Source: Neisseria perflava (GTDB lineage Bacteria > Pseudomonadota > Gammaproteobacteria > Burkholderiales > Neisseriaceae). From it: a stretch of 64,000 nucleotides of DNA. The notes beneath the pieces are model-generated. The model made no database searches. It was not told where the DNA came from and saw nothing but the letters and a program-made list of their open reading frames with translations. Numbering within the stretch: the first letter of the stretch is position 1; each line of letters opens with the position of its first letter. The stretch is from positions 2,220,669-2,284,668 of the forward strand of contig NZ_CP079818.1 in assembly GCF_019334725.1 (NCBI RefSeq). Direction: 5' to 3'. The translations under genes were made by a program, and so were the position numbers. Below, in pieces: positions 44,946 to 54,493 of this stretch.

Positions 44946-45812
44946 ATGTTGCCCGAATCAGCCCTTGCCGAAATGTACCCTGTAATCATGACCCCCAGCC
45001 ATGACGGCAAATATTTCCACAACTACACCCTCTCACTTCTGAACATCGTCCACACCAATGCCGCACACGGCCTACCGCTTCAAGTGATGATGCAGCGCGG
45101 CGAAAGCCTGATTACGCGCGCGCGCAACAACTGCGTGGCCACATTCTTAGAAAACAAAGAATGGACGCATTTATTTTGGATTGACTCCGACATCGGCTTC
45201 TCTCCCGATTCATTCTACCGTCTGCTTTTGGCCGACAAAGACGTTGTGGCAGGCATTTACCCGCTCAAACGCGACAACTGGCCTGAAGAAGGTGTTCCGG
45301 CCGGCACGACTCAAGCCGACTTCGAGCGCATGTACACTTCTTATACCGTCAACACCAGCGAAAAAAATGAAAACGGTGAAATCGTACTGAAAGTCGATGA
45401 AGACGGTTTTATGAAAGTCCATGACGCGCCAACCGGCTTTATGGTTATCAAGCGCAGCGTATTTGAAAAAATGATGGCAGCCTACCCCGAGTTGAACTAC
45501 ATCTCCGACAGTGACTACAACAGAGAAGACAAAGGCCTACACTACCGCTTCTTCGACTGCATGGTTGATCCGAAAAGCAAACGCTACCTGTCCGAAGATT
45601 ACACCTTCTGCCACCTCTGGCGTCAAATCGGCGGCGAAGTGTACGTCGATGTACAATCCAACCTGACCCACCAAGGTGCAAAAGTGTATCGCGGCTCGTT
45701 TGCCGAATCCCTGCAAACCAATGTTGCCAATGCCGTATTTGCCCCGAAAGGCACACCAATGCGCCTCGAACTGGCTGCGCCATTGCACGCCAATCCGCGC
45801 GGCGCAGAATAA
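44946..45812 (+). CDS. Glycosyltransferase-like protein (GT-A, DxD)
   Basis: 288 aa. MTPSHDGKYF and LITRARNNCVATFLE near the N-terminus, then WTHLFWIDSDIGFSPDSFYRLL with a DxD-type metal motif (about 78-80), and EDYTFCHLWRQIGGEVYVDV near 218-237. This order fits a GT-A glycosyltransferase, as in phage- and LOS-type enzymes of unknown acceptor. No membrane segment. AAGGAAAACTC precedes the ATG. Not tied to a pathway by its neighbours (MscS and PrlC). Confidence 0.7.
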   Translation: MLPESALAEMYPVIMTPSHDGKYFHNYTLSLLNIVHTNAAHGLPLQVMMQRGESLITRARNNCVATFLENKEWTHLFWIDSDIGFSPDSFYRLLLADKDVVAGIYPLKRDNWPEEGVPAGTTQADFERMYTSYTVNTSEKNENGEIVLKVDEDGFMKVHDAPTGFMVIKRSVFEKMMAAYPELNYISDSDYNREDKGLHYRFFDCMVDPKSKRYLSEDYTFCHLWRQIGGEVYVDVQSNLTHQGAKVYRGSFAESLQTNVANAVFAPKGTPMRLELAAPLHANPRGAE

Positions 45813-45933
45813 AATTGGCCGACAGGCAGACAAGACACTTTAATTCTATCTGTCTGCCACCATATAACGCCTATCGTTTTCTTTTCAGACGGCCACAAGG
45901 CCGTCTGAATCCATCTTATTCAGGAGAAACCAT

Positions 45934-47970
45934 ATGAGCGACAACGTCCTGCTCCACTTGGGCGAAGAACCCCGTTTCGACCAAATCAAAACCGAAGACA
46001 TCAAACCCGCCCTGCAAACCGCCATTGCCGAAGCACGCGAACAAATCGCCGCCATCAAAGCGCAAACGCACACCGACTGGGCCAACACCGTCGAAAAACT
46101 GACTGACATTACCGAACGCGTCGGCCGCATTTGGAGCGTGGTTTCCCATCTCAATTCCGTGGTCGATACGCCCGAGCTGCGTGCCGTATACAACGAATTG
46201 ATGCCTGAAATCACCATTTTCTTTACCGAAATCGGTCAAGACATCGAGTTGTACAACCGCTTCAAAATCATCAAAAATTCTGCCGAATTCGACACCCTCT
46301 CCCCTGCGCAGCAAACCAAGCTCAACCACGACTTGCGCGATTTCGTCCTCAGCGGTGCCGAATTACCGCCCGAACAGCAGGCAGAACTGGCGCAACTGCA
46401 AACCGAAGGCGCGCAACTGGGTGCCAAATTCGCACAAAACGTCCAAGACGCGACCGACGCTTTCGGCATTTACTTTGACGATGCCGCGCCGCTTGCCGGC
46501 ATTCCTGAAGACTCCATCGCCATGTTTGCCGCCGCCGCGCAAAGCGAAGGCAAAACAGGCTACAAAATCGGCCTGCAGATTCCGCACTACCTCGCCGTTA
46601 TCCAATACGCCGACAACCGCGAATTGCGCGAACAAATCTACCGCGCCTACGTTACCCGTGCCAGCGAATTGTCTGACGAAGGCAAATTCGACAACACGGC
46701 CAACGTCGAACAAACGCTTGCAAACGCGCTGAAAACCGCCAAACTGCTCGGCTTCAAAACCTACGCCGAGCTGTCACTGGCAACCAAAATGGCGGATACG
46801 CCCGAACAGGTTCTAAACTTCCTGCACGACCTTGCCCGCCGCGCAAAACCATTTGCCGAAAAAGACTTTGCCGAAATCAAAGCCTTTGCACGCGAGAGCC
46901 TGAATATCGAAGATCCGCAATCTTGGGATTTGAGCTACGCCGCCGAAAAACTGCGCCAAGCCAAATACGCCTTCAGCGAAACCGAAGTGAAAAAATACTT
47001 CCCTATCAGCAAAGTATTGGCAGGCCTGTTTGCCCAAATCAAAAAACTCTACGGCATCGAGCTGGCTGAAAAAACCGTCCCCGTTTGGCACAAAGACGTG
47101 CGCTATTTCGAGCTGAAACAAGACGGCCAAACCATCGGCGGCATTTACATGGACTTGTACGCACGCGAAGGCAAACGCGGCGGCGCATGGATGGACGGCT
47201 ACAAAAGCCGCCGCCGTTTCGCCGACGGTACGCTGCAACTGCCGACTGCCTACCTCGTCTGCAACTTTACCCCGCCGGTCGGCGACAAAGAGGCGCGTTT
47301 GAGCCACGACGAAATCATCACCCTCTTCCACGAAACCGGCCACGGCCTGCACCACTTGTTGACCCAAGTTGACGAAGTGGGCGTATCCGGCATCAACGGC
47401 GTCGAATGGGACGCGGTCGAGCTGCCTAGCCAATTCATGGAAAACTTCGTTTGGGAATACGACGTATTGGCGCAAATGTCCTCGCACGAAGAAACCGGCG
47501 CGGTATTGCCGAAAGAGCTGTTCAACAAAATGCACGCGGCCAAAAACTTCCAACGCGGTATGTTCCTCGTCCGTCAAATGGAATTTGCCCTCTTCGACAT
47601 GGAAATCTATCATCAGGAAGATGAAGGCCGTCTGAAAGAATGGCCGCAAATCTTGGACAAAGTGCGTCAAGAAGTCGCCGTGACCCAACCGCCGGCATAC
47701 AACCGCTTTGCCTTGAGCTTCAGCCACATCTTCGCCGGCGGCTACTCCGCAGGCTATTACAGCTACGCATGGGCGGAAGTTTTGAGTGCAGACGCTTACG
47801 CAGCGTTTGAAGAAAGCGACGATGTGGCCGAAACCGGCCGCCGCTTCTGGAAAGAAATACTGGCCGTCGGCGGTTCGCGCAGTGCAGCCGAATCCTTCAA
47901 AGCCTTCCGCGGCCGCGAACCAAGCCTGGATGCCCTGCTCCGCCACAGCGGTTTCGACAACGCAGCTTGA
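45934..47970 (+). CDS. prlC: Oligopeptidase A (M3 family)
   Basis: 678 aa. Zinc motif HETGH at residues 466-470, with Glu496 in AVELPSQFMEN as the likely third ligand; FSHIFAGGYSAGYYSYAWAE near the end is an M3 signature. Cytoplasmic metallopeptidase that degrades small peptides, including cleaved signal peptides. Preceded by a DUS pair and CAGGAGAAACCAT ribosome site; followed by a DUS terminator at 48008. Confidence 0.93.
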   Translation: MSDNVLLHLGEEPRFDQIKTEDIKPALQTAIAEAREQIAAIKAQTHTDWANTVEKLTDITERVGRIWSVVSHLNSVVDTPELRAVYNELMPEITIFFTEIGQDIELYNRFKIIKNSAEFDTLSPAQQTKLNHDLRDFVLSGAELPPEQQAELAQLQTEGAQLGAKFAQNVQDATDAFGIYFDDAAPLAGIPEDSIAMFAAAAQSEGKTGYKIGLQIPHYLAVIQYADNRELREQIYRAYVTRASELSDEGKFDNTANVEQTLANALKTAKLLGFKTYAELSLATKMADTPEQVLNFLHDLARRAKPFAEKDFAEIKAFARESLNIEDPQSWDLSYAAEKLRQAKYAFSETEVKKYFPISKVLAGLFAQIKKLYGIELAEKTVPVWHKDVRYFELKQDGQTIGGIYMDLYAREGKRGGAWMDGYKSRRRFADGTLQLPTAYLVCNFTPPVGDKEARLSHDEIITLFHETGHGLHHLLTQVDEVGVSGINGVEWDAVELPSQFMENFVWEYDVLAQMSSHEETGAVLPKELFNKMHAAKNFQRGMFLVRQMEFALFDMEIYHQEDEGRLKEWPQILDKVRQEVAVTQPPAYNRFALSFSHIFAGGYSAGYYSYAWAEVLSADAYAAFEESDDVAETGRRFWKEILAVGGSRSAAESFKAFRGREPSLDALLRHSGFDNAA

Positions 47971-48327
47971 TTTGAAAATCCGCCGTTTTAATTGCTGATT
48001 CAACACCAAAGGCCGTCTGAAATGTTTCAGACGGCCTTTTTATAATCCATTCAATATGTTCAGCAAAACAAATAATAAAAATATTCAGCCGATAAAACCA
48101 CTCAGCGCAGAACGCCGCAACGATTGCCAAGCTCAATATTTTCCCAATGCGGACAAGCCGCCCATAAAAACAGGGCATGTTCCCATGCCCTATCATTTGA
48201 ATTTCAGACGGCCTTTCGGTTGTCAAAACTTATTAGGAACAATAAGTACACCCTGTCCCTAACAAGATTTTCGAGAAAACAGAAGTCCAGATTTCAAACT
48301 TCTATCTCCCCCTACCCATCGCTAAAA
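47971..48327. other. Intergenic region with DUS terminator
   Basis: 357 bp. A perfect DUS terminator (48008-48039, T run to 48041) ends prlC. A further single DUS lies at about 48204-48216. The rest shows no convincing gene; a 68-codon plus-strand frame lacks a ribosome site and any family features. Confidence 0.65.
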
Positions 48328-48591
48328 TTAGTTTTTGCCCTTTTTATCACCGGCATCCAAGCGCATATTGATAAATTCCATCATCAAATCTTTTTTCGTC
48401 CAGAAAAAGGTTTTCATTTTTTCCAAAGAATAGATTTTCCGAATCATCGCCGGCAATCCTGCATGAACGATGGCGGCGACTTCACCATTGGTTGTTTCAT
48501 TATCCATGGCGGCTTTGAGGCTTAGATTGTGCGTATTCAGGTAGTTGCTAAGCTCTTTCCTGACGCTGTTGCTGATTTCAAATTGTTTCAT
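48328..48591 (-). CDS. Hypothetical small protein
   Basis: 87 aa from ATG 48591 (MKQFEISNSVRKELSNYLNT). Upstream codons are possible but have no start with a ribosome site. Mostly helical and charged, ending in a basic tail (GDKKGKN). I do not recognise a family. No signal or membrane segment. It runs against prlC and ends in the gap after it. Base use is close to that of its neighbours, so it is probably a real neisserial gene. Confidence 0.6.
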   Translation of the reverse strand: MKQFEISNSVRKELSNYLNTHNLSLKAAMDNETTNGEVAAIVHAGLPAMIRKIYSLEKMKTFFWTKKDLMMEFINMRLDAGDKKGKN

Positions 48592-48825
48592 GTTTTCCGT
48601 CCATAATGTTTTTATAATTAAATAGCATAGGATTTTAACAAGTTTTTTGCATTGTGCATATATCAACTTGCATATTGTTGCGAAATTTACAATTTGGTTT
48701 TTGGGTAAAATCGCGCCTGCAACACATTGTTGTGGCGAACTAAATCAGATTGTTTTGACTATTTTATTTTGGCTCGGGCCGTATTGCGGATAAAATAATG
48801 GTTTTAGGTTTTGGGGCCGTCTGAA

Positions 48826-49245
48826 ATGTATTTGTGGTTTAAGCTGTTACACATATTTTTTGTGATTTCTTGGTTTGCCGGACTGTTTTATCTGCCGCGG
48901 ATTTATGTGAATCTGGCGCAATTAGAGCCTGGTAGCGTGGAATATGTACGGCTGACGGATATGTCGCGCAGGCTGTACCGCTTTATGTCGCCTTTGGGCT
49001 GGGGAACGCTGATATTTGGCGCGGCCATCGGGTTTGTAAATAATTGGTGGGGCAACGGCTGGCTGGCGGTTAAATTATTGTGCGGCCTGCTGCTCTTGGC
49101 TTACCAGCTTTATTGCGGTCTGCTGCTGCGCCGTTTTCAAAACGGTAGCAATGTGTATTCGCACCGCTGGTATCGGGTATTCAACGAACTCCCCGTATTG
49201 ATGATGGTGGCCGCGCTTTATATGGTGGTTTTCAAGCCGTTTTAA
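48826..49245 (+). CDS. HemJ/CopD-like integral membrane protein
   Basis: 139 aa from ATG 48826, inside which a DUS ends (GCCGTCTGAAATG). Four transmembrane helices. The motif LHIFFVISWFAGLFYLPR (residues 7-24) and late HRWYRVFNELPV are typical of HemJ-like protoporphyrinogen oxidases: HemJ oxidises protoporphyrinogen IX in many Gram-negatives lacking HemG or HemY. Whether this one has that activity is inferred. Confidence 0.78.
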   Translation: MYLWFKLLHIFFVISWFAGLFYLPRIYVNLAQLEPGSVEYVRLTDMSRRLYRFMSPLGWGTLIFGAAIGFVNNWWGNGWLAVKLLCGLLLLAYQLYCGLLLRRFQNGSNVYSHRWYRVFNELPVLMMVAALYMVVFKPF

Positions 49246-49283
49246 TCTTCAGACGGCCTGTTTGGTAAATAAGGAAAGAATTC

Positions 49284-49754
49284 ATGACGGTCGAAATCGA
49301 ACGCCGCTTTTTGCTGGCGGATGACAGTTGGCGCGAAGCGGCAAGCGAGCCGCTGGTGTTGCAACAGGGCTATTTGAGCGTGGAAAAAGAGCGCACCATC
49401 CGCGTGCGGATTATCGGTTCGCAAGCATGGCTGACCCTGAAAGGCTATATTTCCGACATGACGCGCAGCGAGTTTGAATACGAAATCCCGTTGGCTCACG
49501 CGCAAGCAATGATGGCGGACATGTGCCCGTTTAAAATGGAAAAATACCGCTATCGGGTCGAATTTGAAGGCTTTGTATATGAAATCGATGAATATTTCGG
49601 CGACAATGCACCATTGATTGTGGCGGAAATTGAATTGCCGTCTGAAGATACCGAGTTCCCCAAACCGTCTTGGCTGGGTCAGGAAATCACGTCAGACGGG
49701 AAATTCACCAATGCGTATCTGAGCAAACATCCGTATTCGTCTTGGACGGAATAA
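49284..49754 (+). CDS. CYTH-domain protein (inorganic triphosphatase-like)
   Basis: 156 aa. EIERRFLL at residues 4-11 is the ExExK-type N-terminal strand; RIIGSQAWLTLKG, EFEYEIP and YRVEFEGFVYEIDEY continue the tunnel of acidic and basic strands. Relatives hydrolyse tripolyphosphate with a divalent metal; some are class IV adenylate cyclases. Length fits the single-domain triphosphatases (for example the Nitrosomonas type). Start supported by AAGGAAAGAATTC upstream. Confidence 0.85.
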   Translation: MTVEIERRFLLADDSWREAASEPLVLQQGYLSVEKERTIRVRIIGSQAWLTLKGYISDMTRSEFEYEIPLAHAQAMMADMCPFKMEKYRYRVEFEGFVYEIDEYFGDNAPLIVAEIELPSEDTEFPKPSWLGQEITSDGKFTNAYLSKHPYSSWTE

Positions 49755-49778
49755 GGGCGACAACCTCTCTGCACATAC

Positions 49779-49810
49779 AAAAAAGGCATGTATCGAACAT
49801 GCCTTTTTTC
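49779..49810 (+). terminator. Rho-independent terminator
   Basis: GGCATGT (49785-49791) / ACATGCC (49797-49803) stem with A and T runs on either side. A single DUS follows it. Confidence 0.85.
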
Positions 49811-49911
49811 TTTTCAGACGGCCTGATTTGCCTTACCGATATTTGAATCAAGTTGCTTTCGACATACCGTTTCAAATATCGGGCTAGCCCGTGTGCTTTA
49901 TCCGTGTAACC

Positions 49912-50625
49912 TTACGCCGGACGACAGGTCACCATATAGTTAACCTCGGTCGAGTCGCACAAGGAATAACGGCCGCTCAACAAATTATAGGTCATGCCCT
50001 TGCTGCCGACGGTATCCAATCCGGCTTGGCGGCACATGCGCGCGAGTTCTGCCGGCGTGATGAATTTTTTCCAGTCGTGCGTGCCTTTGGGGACGAATTT
50101 CAACAGATATTCTGCGCCGACAATCAGATGCAGATAAGATTTGGGATTGCGGTTGATGGTGGAGAAAAACACCATGCCGTCGGGTTTGACCAGTTTCGCG
50201 CAGGCTTGAACGATGGCAGACGGATCGGGAACGTGTTCCATCATTTCCATACACGTTACCACGTCAAAGCTGTGCGGCTCTTCGGCAGCGAGGTCTTCGA
50301 CGCGGATGCAGCGGTAATCAATATTGGCAACGTGTTGGCTGGCCGCATGGGCAGCGGCGGTTTGCAGGGATTTTTCCGCCATATCGATGCCGGTAACGTG
50401 TTCTGCGCCGCGTTTGGCCATGCTCTCCGACAAAATACCGCCGCCACAGCCTACATCCAGCACGCGTTTGCCTGCCAATCCGGCATAGCCGTCGATATAG
50501 TCGAGGCGTAAGGGGTTGATGTCATGCAGGGGCTTGAATTCGCCGTTTTTATCCCACCATTTGTCGGCGATTTGGCTGAACTTGGCGATTTCGCCGGCAT
50601 CTACGTTGTCGTGTTGATTGCTCAT
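49912..50625 (-). CDS. ubiG: Ubiquinone biosynthesis O-methyltransferase UbiG
   Basis: 237 aa from ATG 50625 (MSNQHDNVDAGEIAKFSQIA); an ATG five codons earlier is less likely. Motif I LDVGCGGGILSE, FDVVTCMEMMEHVPD and the UbiG-specific region GTHDWKKFITPAEL are present. It carries out both O-methylations in ubiquinone synthesis at the inner membrane face. Shares a strand with cytochrome c5 upstream but is separated from it by a terminator. Confidence 0.93.
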   Translation of the reverse strand: MSNQHDNVDAGEIAKFSQIADKWWDKNGEFKPLHDINPLRLDYIDGYAGLAGKRVLDVGCGGGILSESMAKRGAEHVTGIDMAEKSLQTAAAHAASQHVANIDYRCIRVEDLAAEEPHSFDVVTCMEMMEHVPDPSAIVQACAKLVKPDGMVFFSTINRNPKSYLHLIVGAEYLLKFVPKGTHDWKKFITPAELARMCRQAGLDTVGSKGMTYNLLSGRYSLCDSTEVNYMVTCRPA

Positions 50626-50744
50626 GGTTTGCTCCTGCATAAAATCATTCGCCTGATTTTAGCCGATTGTGCTTCAAAATAAAATGTTTCAGACGGCCTT
50701 TGCCTGTTTATCGGCCCTATTTCAACTTTCATCCGCCTGCCCAT

Positions 50745-50775
50745 AAAAAACGCACCTTGTAACAAGGTGCGTTTC
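50745..50775 (-). terminator. Terminator after cytochrome c5
   Basis: Arms AAACGCACCTTG / CAAGGTGCGTTT around a short loop. On the minus strand the distal arm runs into T6, thirteen bases after the gene's stop. Confidence 0.8.
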
Positions 50776-50787
50776 AATCTGCATGAT

Positions 50788-51321
50788 TTAGAATTTAGCG
50801 CCGGATTCGTTGGCCATGTAGTCAACTGCGGCTTTCACTTCGTCGTCGCTTAAGCTGCCGTTGCCGCCTTTGGCAGGCATGGAATTGAAGCCTTCGAGGG
50901 CGTGTTTGTGCAAGGTGTCTTTGCCTTGTTTAATGCGAGGCGCCCAGTCTTCTTTTTTGCCTACAGCCGGAGCGCCGGGAATCAAGCCGCCGTGGCACGC
51001 TTTACAGTTCGCTTCAAAAACAGCTTTGCCGTCCACTTTGGCGGATTCGGCAGGCTTGGCTTCAGCGGCAGGTGCTTCGGCTTTCTCTTCGGGCTTGGCG
51101 GCTTCTTCAGGCTTGGCAGCTTCCTCTGCTTTGCTGGCAGCGGCTTCAACCTTATCGGCAGCTTCTTGAGCGGCAGATGCAGTCGTATCGGCAGCAGAAG
51201 CGGCTTCGTTTTTCACTTCAGATGCAACGGCTTGAGCAGCCTCTTGTGTCTCCTGTTTAGCCTCTTGGGAACAAGCTGTCAAACCAGCCATCATCATTGC
51301 GGCAATCAGTAATTTGTTCAT
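50788..51321 (-). CDS. Lipoprotein cytochrome c5
   Basis: 177 aa. Lipoprotein signal MNKLLIAAMMMAGLTAC (Cys17), then a long Ala/Glu/Lys-rich linker (about 20-95, with repeats of KPEEAA and ADKVEAAASKAEEAA type) and one C-terminal cytochrome c domain with CKACH near 108-112 and Met ligand in FNSMPAKGG. The linker probably lets the heme domain reach partners from a membrane anchor, as in the multi-domain neisserial c5. It is an electron carrier to terminal oxidase or nitrite reductase. Confidence 0.88.
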   Translation of the reverse strand: MNKLLIAAMMMAGLTACSQEAKQETQEAAQAVASEVKNEAASAADTTASAAQEAADKVEAAASKAEEAAKPEEAAKPEEKAEAPAAEAKPAESAKVDGKAVFEANCKACHGGLIPGAPAVGKKEDWAPRIKQGKDTLHKHALEGFNSMPAKGGNGSLSDDEVKAAVDYMANESGAKF

Positions 51322-51784
51322 GTTCTGTCTTTCCTTAATTTTATTTAAATCACTGTTTTATATAAACAGCTCAAAAATTCTAACACAGAAACTAATACTT
51401 TCGACCTACACTATAATAAATATTGGTATAAATCAGATTTTGTCGCAAAAACTGAAAAACATATTGACACCACCTCTCTACTCGGATAGAAATTCACCCC
51501 ATTTGTCATGAAGCGCGATAACTTTCATTTTATTGTTCAAACAGTTACTCATTTTATTTTCAAAGTTTCTTTTAGAATTCAACTTTTTACAAGCTTTCCA
51601 GATAATACCATAAGCATTAAACCGCCTCTTATCCTAAAAAGGCCGTCTGAACCCCAATCAGGTTTCAGACGGCCTGTTTGAATCATGTTAATAAACATTT
51701 GCCGCTTGGCCATGCAAAAGACACCGGCGGGCTTACTTGTTTATAGAGTTTTTCATATTCCGACTACGATTTAATCCAATGCCA
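51322..51784. other. AT-rich intergenic region
   Basis: 463 bp without a recognisable gene. It contains the upstream region of cytochrome c5 and a DUS terminator-like pair at about 51640-51676. TTGACA near 51475 has a poor -10 and no gene follows on that strand. No Correia element or IS remnant recognised. Confidence 0.6.
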
Positions 51785-52057
51785 TTAGCCTTTTGCCAAG
51801 GTTTCAGCTTCAGTCCACAATCCCCGCTTCTGCTCCGCCGTCAATTTCTTAATCCCGATTTCCCGTTTCAGCGCCTCACTTTTAGTCAGGCCGTCTGAAA
51901 CGATGTGCATCTCGACAGGCTTGTTCAAACGCGTGTATTTTGCGCCTTTTCCTGACAAGTGCGCCGCAAACCGCTCTTGCGGACGGTTGCTGATGCCGCA
52001 ATAAAACGCGCCGTTTTCGCACAAAATCAGATAAACACACCAATTTTCCGCGTTCAT
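51785..52057 (-). CDS. GIY-YIG nuclease-superfamily protein (YhbQ-like)
   Basis: 90 aa from ATG 52057. VYLILCENGAFYCGISNRPQ carries the GIY-YIG-type motif (here VYL...YCGIS), with Arg in NRPQERFAAH and a late Glu, the normal size for UPF0213/YhbQ-type stand-alone domains. These bind or cleave nucleic acids; the true role is unknown. The start overlaps the LysR gene's stop by four bases, so it is translationally coupled to it. Confidence 0.85.
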   Translation of the reverse strand: MNAENWCVYLILCENGAFYCGISNRPQERFAAHLSGKGAKYTRLNKPVEMHIVSDGLTKSEALKREIGIKKLTAEQKRGLWTEAETLAKG

Positions 52058-52944
52058 AAATCCCCTTCCTTGGCAAAACTCTCGGTAAAAATGCGCACGG
52101 TGGCTTCGGTTTTGGCAGACTGCACACGATAAGGTGTGACCAAATAAAGGCTGACCGGCGGCAATGTCCATTCGGGTAAAACGCTTTTCAGACGGCCTTG
52201 GGCAATTTTCTCCCGAACTTCGCCGCCCACTTGCAACGACAACCCGAAACCGCTTTCGGTCAGGCTGCACACGGCGGCAAGATGCGTACAGGCAATGCTG
52301 TCGGCAATATCGAGAAAATAGTTTTCTTCACCATTTTGCAAGGTCGTGCGGACAGGTAAAAAATGCAGCCAGCGGTACGCATGAAGCTGCGCGGGATGGG
52401 TAATGGGCGGATGCCGGTCGAGATAATCAGGAGCGGCGCAAATGATGTACGGCCAAGTTACGAGATGGCGCGCAACCAAGTTGGGATCATCCAAAGCCCG
52501 GTCGCCGCCGCGTATGGCGATGTCGGTCTGATTGTGTTGCAGGTCGTCCAAAGTATCGCTGAAATTAAGGACGGGACGGATTTTTGGGAACTCGGTTTGC
52601 AATCGCGAAAAGGCCGTCTGAAAAGCGCGGGATTCAATAACTGTAGAAGTCAGGGAAATCCGCAATTCACCGACGGGTTCGGTTTTCAGATTGTCGATAA
52701 CGGTGCGCGTATCGGACAAGGTAGCGGCGAGGCGGCGGCAGTATTCGCCCAAGGCACGGCCGGCATCGGTCGGCGCAAGACTGCGCGTGCTGCGGTTTAA
52801 CAGCTTGATGCCGTGCAGGGTTTCGAGGCGGTTGATGTGCTGGCTGACCGCCGACGGCGTCATGCCCAGCGCGACAGCGGCGGCGTTCATGCTGCCGTGT
52901 TCGAGGACGGCGGCGAAAACGAGCAGGGGTTTGATGTCTTGCAT
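52054..52944 (-). CDS. LysR-family transcriptional regulator
   Basis: 296 aa. N-terminal HTH (about 15-37: LEHGSMNAAAVALGMTPSAV, then SQHINRLE) and a C-terminal effector-binding domain of the CrgA/DsdC-like group (IAIRGGDRALDDPNLVARHL). Divergent from the NAD(P)-binding protein gene starting at 53064, with 119 bp between the starts; LysR proteins commonly control the divergent neighbour. Effector unknown. Confidence 0.88.
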   Translation of the reverse strand: MQDIKPLLVFAAVLEHGSMNAAAVALGMTPSAVSQHINRLETLHGIKLLNRSTRSLAPTDAGRALGEYCRRLAATLSDTRTVIDNLKTEPVGELRISLTSTVIESRAFQTAFSRLQTEFPKIRPVLNFSDTLDDLQHNQTDIAIRGGDRALDDPNLVARHLVTWPYIICAAPDYLDRHPPITHPAQLHAYRWLHFLPVRTTLQNGEENYFLDIADSIACTHLAAVCSLTESGFGLSLQVGGEVREKIAQGRLKSVLPEWTLPPVSLYLVTPYRVQSAKTEATVRIFTESFAKEGDL

Positions 52945-53063
52945 TTCGACTGATTATGTAGTTCAACTTCACAATCATAACAGCAAAACAGGGATTATCA
53001 AGCGTTTCAGACGGCCTTACAATGCACTCATCTAATCAATCACATCCCCACAAGGAGTCAAAT

Positions 53064-53720
53064 ATGAAAATCGCAGTCATCGGTGCAACAGGTTATGTCG
53101 GCAACGCAGTCGTGCAAGAACTGGCAGGCCGCGGTCATGAAGTAACCGCTTTCGCCCGCAATGCAGACAAAGTGTTCCAAGCGCAAAATGTTGCCGCTGT
53201 CTCCGCAGATGTTAACGCGGCGGACTTCGCCGACAAGCTGGCAGGCTTTGACGCCGTGGTCAGCGCGTTCAATCCCGGCTGGACCAATCCCAACATCGGC
53301 GCGGATTTTACACGCGGCGCAAACAACATCGTCGAAGCGGCAAAAGCGGCGCAAGTGCCGTATCTCTTGATTGTCGGCGGCGCAGGCAGCCTGTATGTGG
53401 CACCCGGTTTGCAAGTTATCGATACGCCCGACTTCCCGAAAGAAATTTTCGACGGCGCCAATGCCGCACGCCATCTCTTGGCAGAACTCCTGCCGCGCCG
53501 CGATGTGAACTGGTCTTTCGTTTCCCCTCCGGCACGACTGGGCGCGGACGGCGGTTTCAGCGAAGACAAAACCGGCAAATACCGCTTGGGCAAAGACGAT
53601 TTGCTGATGGACGGTGAAATTCCGGCAGGCATCAGCGTGGCCGATTTGGCAGTCGCCATCGCCGACGATGCGGAAAACAAAGCGCATTTGTTTGAACGCT
53701 TTACTGTCGCCGCCGTTTAA
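53064..53720 (+). CDS. NAD(P)H-binding oxidoreductase (atypical SDR)
   Basis: 218 aa from ATG 53064, preceded by AAGGAG; an earlier ATG at 53022 is rejected. GATGYVGNAV at residues 7-16 is the dinucleotide motif, with RNADKV and GGAGSLYVAPG later. Resembles the NAD(P)H-binding/YwnB-type family with an incomplete SDR active site. Reaction unknown; regulation by the divergent LysR is likely. Confidence 0.82.
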   Translation: MKIAVIGATGYVGNAVVQELAGRGHEVTAFARNADKVFQAQNVAAVSADVNAADFADKLAGFDAVVSAFNPGWTNPNIGADFTRGANNIVEAAKAAQVPYLLIVGGAGSLYVAPGLQVIDTPDFPKEIFDGANAARHLLAELLPRRDVNWSFVSPPARLGADGGFSEDKTGKYRLGKDDLLMDGEIPAGISVADLAVAIADDAENKAHLFERFTVAAV

Positions 53721-53732
53721 TCATCTTAATTT

Positions 53733-53771
53733 AAAGGCCGTCTGAAACCCAAAGTTTCAGACGGCCTTTTC
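53733..53771 (+). terminator. DUS terminator
   Basis: Perfect 16-bp arms (53733-53748, 53754-53769) and TTTT. Confidence 0.75.
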
Positions 53772-53862
53772 ATATTCGGATTGATAGAAATAAATATTTA
53801 ATTACAATTTTGCTATAGCAAACATAACTAACTTCCGATATTTCAAGGCTTCCAACCTCGTC

Positions 53863-53882
53863 AGTCCCACCTGCGCGGAAAT
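53863..53882. repeat. dRS3-like neisserial repeat (degenerate)
   Basis: AGTCCC-ACCTGCGC-GGAAAT matches the 20-bp dRS3 plan ATTCCC-N8-GGGAAT with two mismatches, and is followed by GACGG as is usual at such sites. A lone, degraded copy. Confidence 0.5.
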
Positions 53883-53957
53883 GACGGCAATAGGTATTGC
53901 GTATCGAAAATAAAGTAATTGGGCTATATAAAACAAAAACCACCGTTTCCACCCACC

Positions 53958-54413
53958 TCAAACGGCAGGCGGTTTTAATTCAATTTGATTTTTCGAGCCA
54001 CCACCAATTTCGTTATCTATAAAATCATTGAATTGTTGACGGAACTCCATTGGTCGTGCGATATAAGGAATCGGAGCATGACTGCCGCCCGTCCCTCTGA
54101 CCACTACGGAGCCATAATTGAAAATCCTGCCCCAAAAACCTTGATTTACCGAAATACTTTCGATACGGTTGATATTTATCTCAATTGTTTGCCGGCGGAT
54201 AAAGCCAAACTTAGCGATAACCCTTTTGTTAGTTAAAGCAAGCTCGGTTGTCATTACATTCAATACCGCGAACACTATAAATACGATACCGATTACCCAC
54301 ATCAACAGCAGGATACCGAAAAAAATCCTCCAGAATTGGGAAAACCACGATACTTGCGCTTTATAAACAATACGTTCACCTCGCCCTAAAGAGCTTTCAA
54401 TATAACTTGTCAT
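53958..54413 (-). CDS. PH-domain membrane protein (bPH2/DUF304-like)
   Basis: 151 aa. One or two membrane helices (about 26-53: FWRIFFGILLLMWVIGIVFI, continuing), then a bacterial PH domain with ELALTNKRVIAKFGFIRRQTIEI in two parts and GSVVVRGTGG near 105. Likely inner-membrane protein of unknown role. Opposite in direction to the XRE gene, with 102 bp between the starts. Confidence 0.78.
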   Translation of the reverse strand: MTSYIESSLGRGERIVYKAQVSWFSQFWRIFFGILLLMWVIGIVFIVFAVLNVMTTELALTNKRVIAKFGFIRRQTIEININRIESISVNQGFWGRIFNYGSVVVRGTGGSHAPIPYIARPMEFRQQFNDFIDNEIGGGSKNQIELKPPAV

Positions 54414-54493
54414 TTAACATTCTCCACATTAGGTATTTTCCAAAAATACGGATTATAATCCGTGGATAAATAGGCGTCAAAATTGGATATTTT

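Noticed and set aside
51475..51505. TTGACA-like promoter in the gap before the GIY-YIG gene
   Set aside because: The -10 match is poor and no gene lies downstream on that strand.
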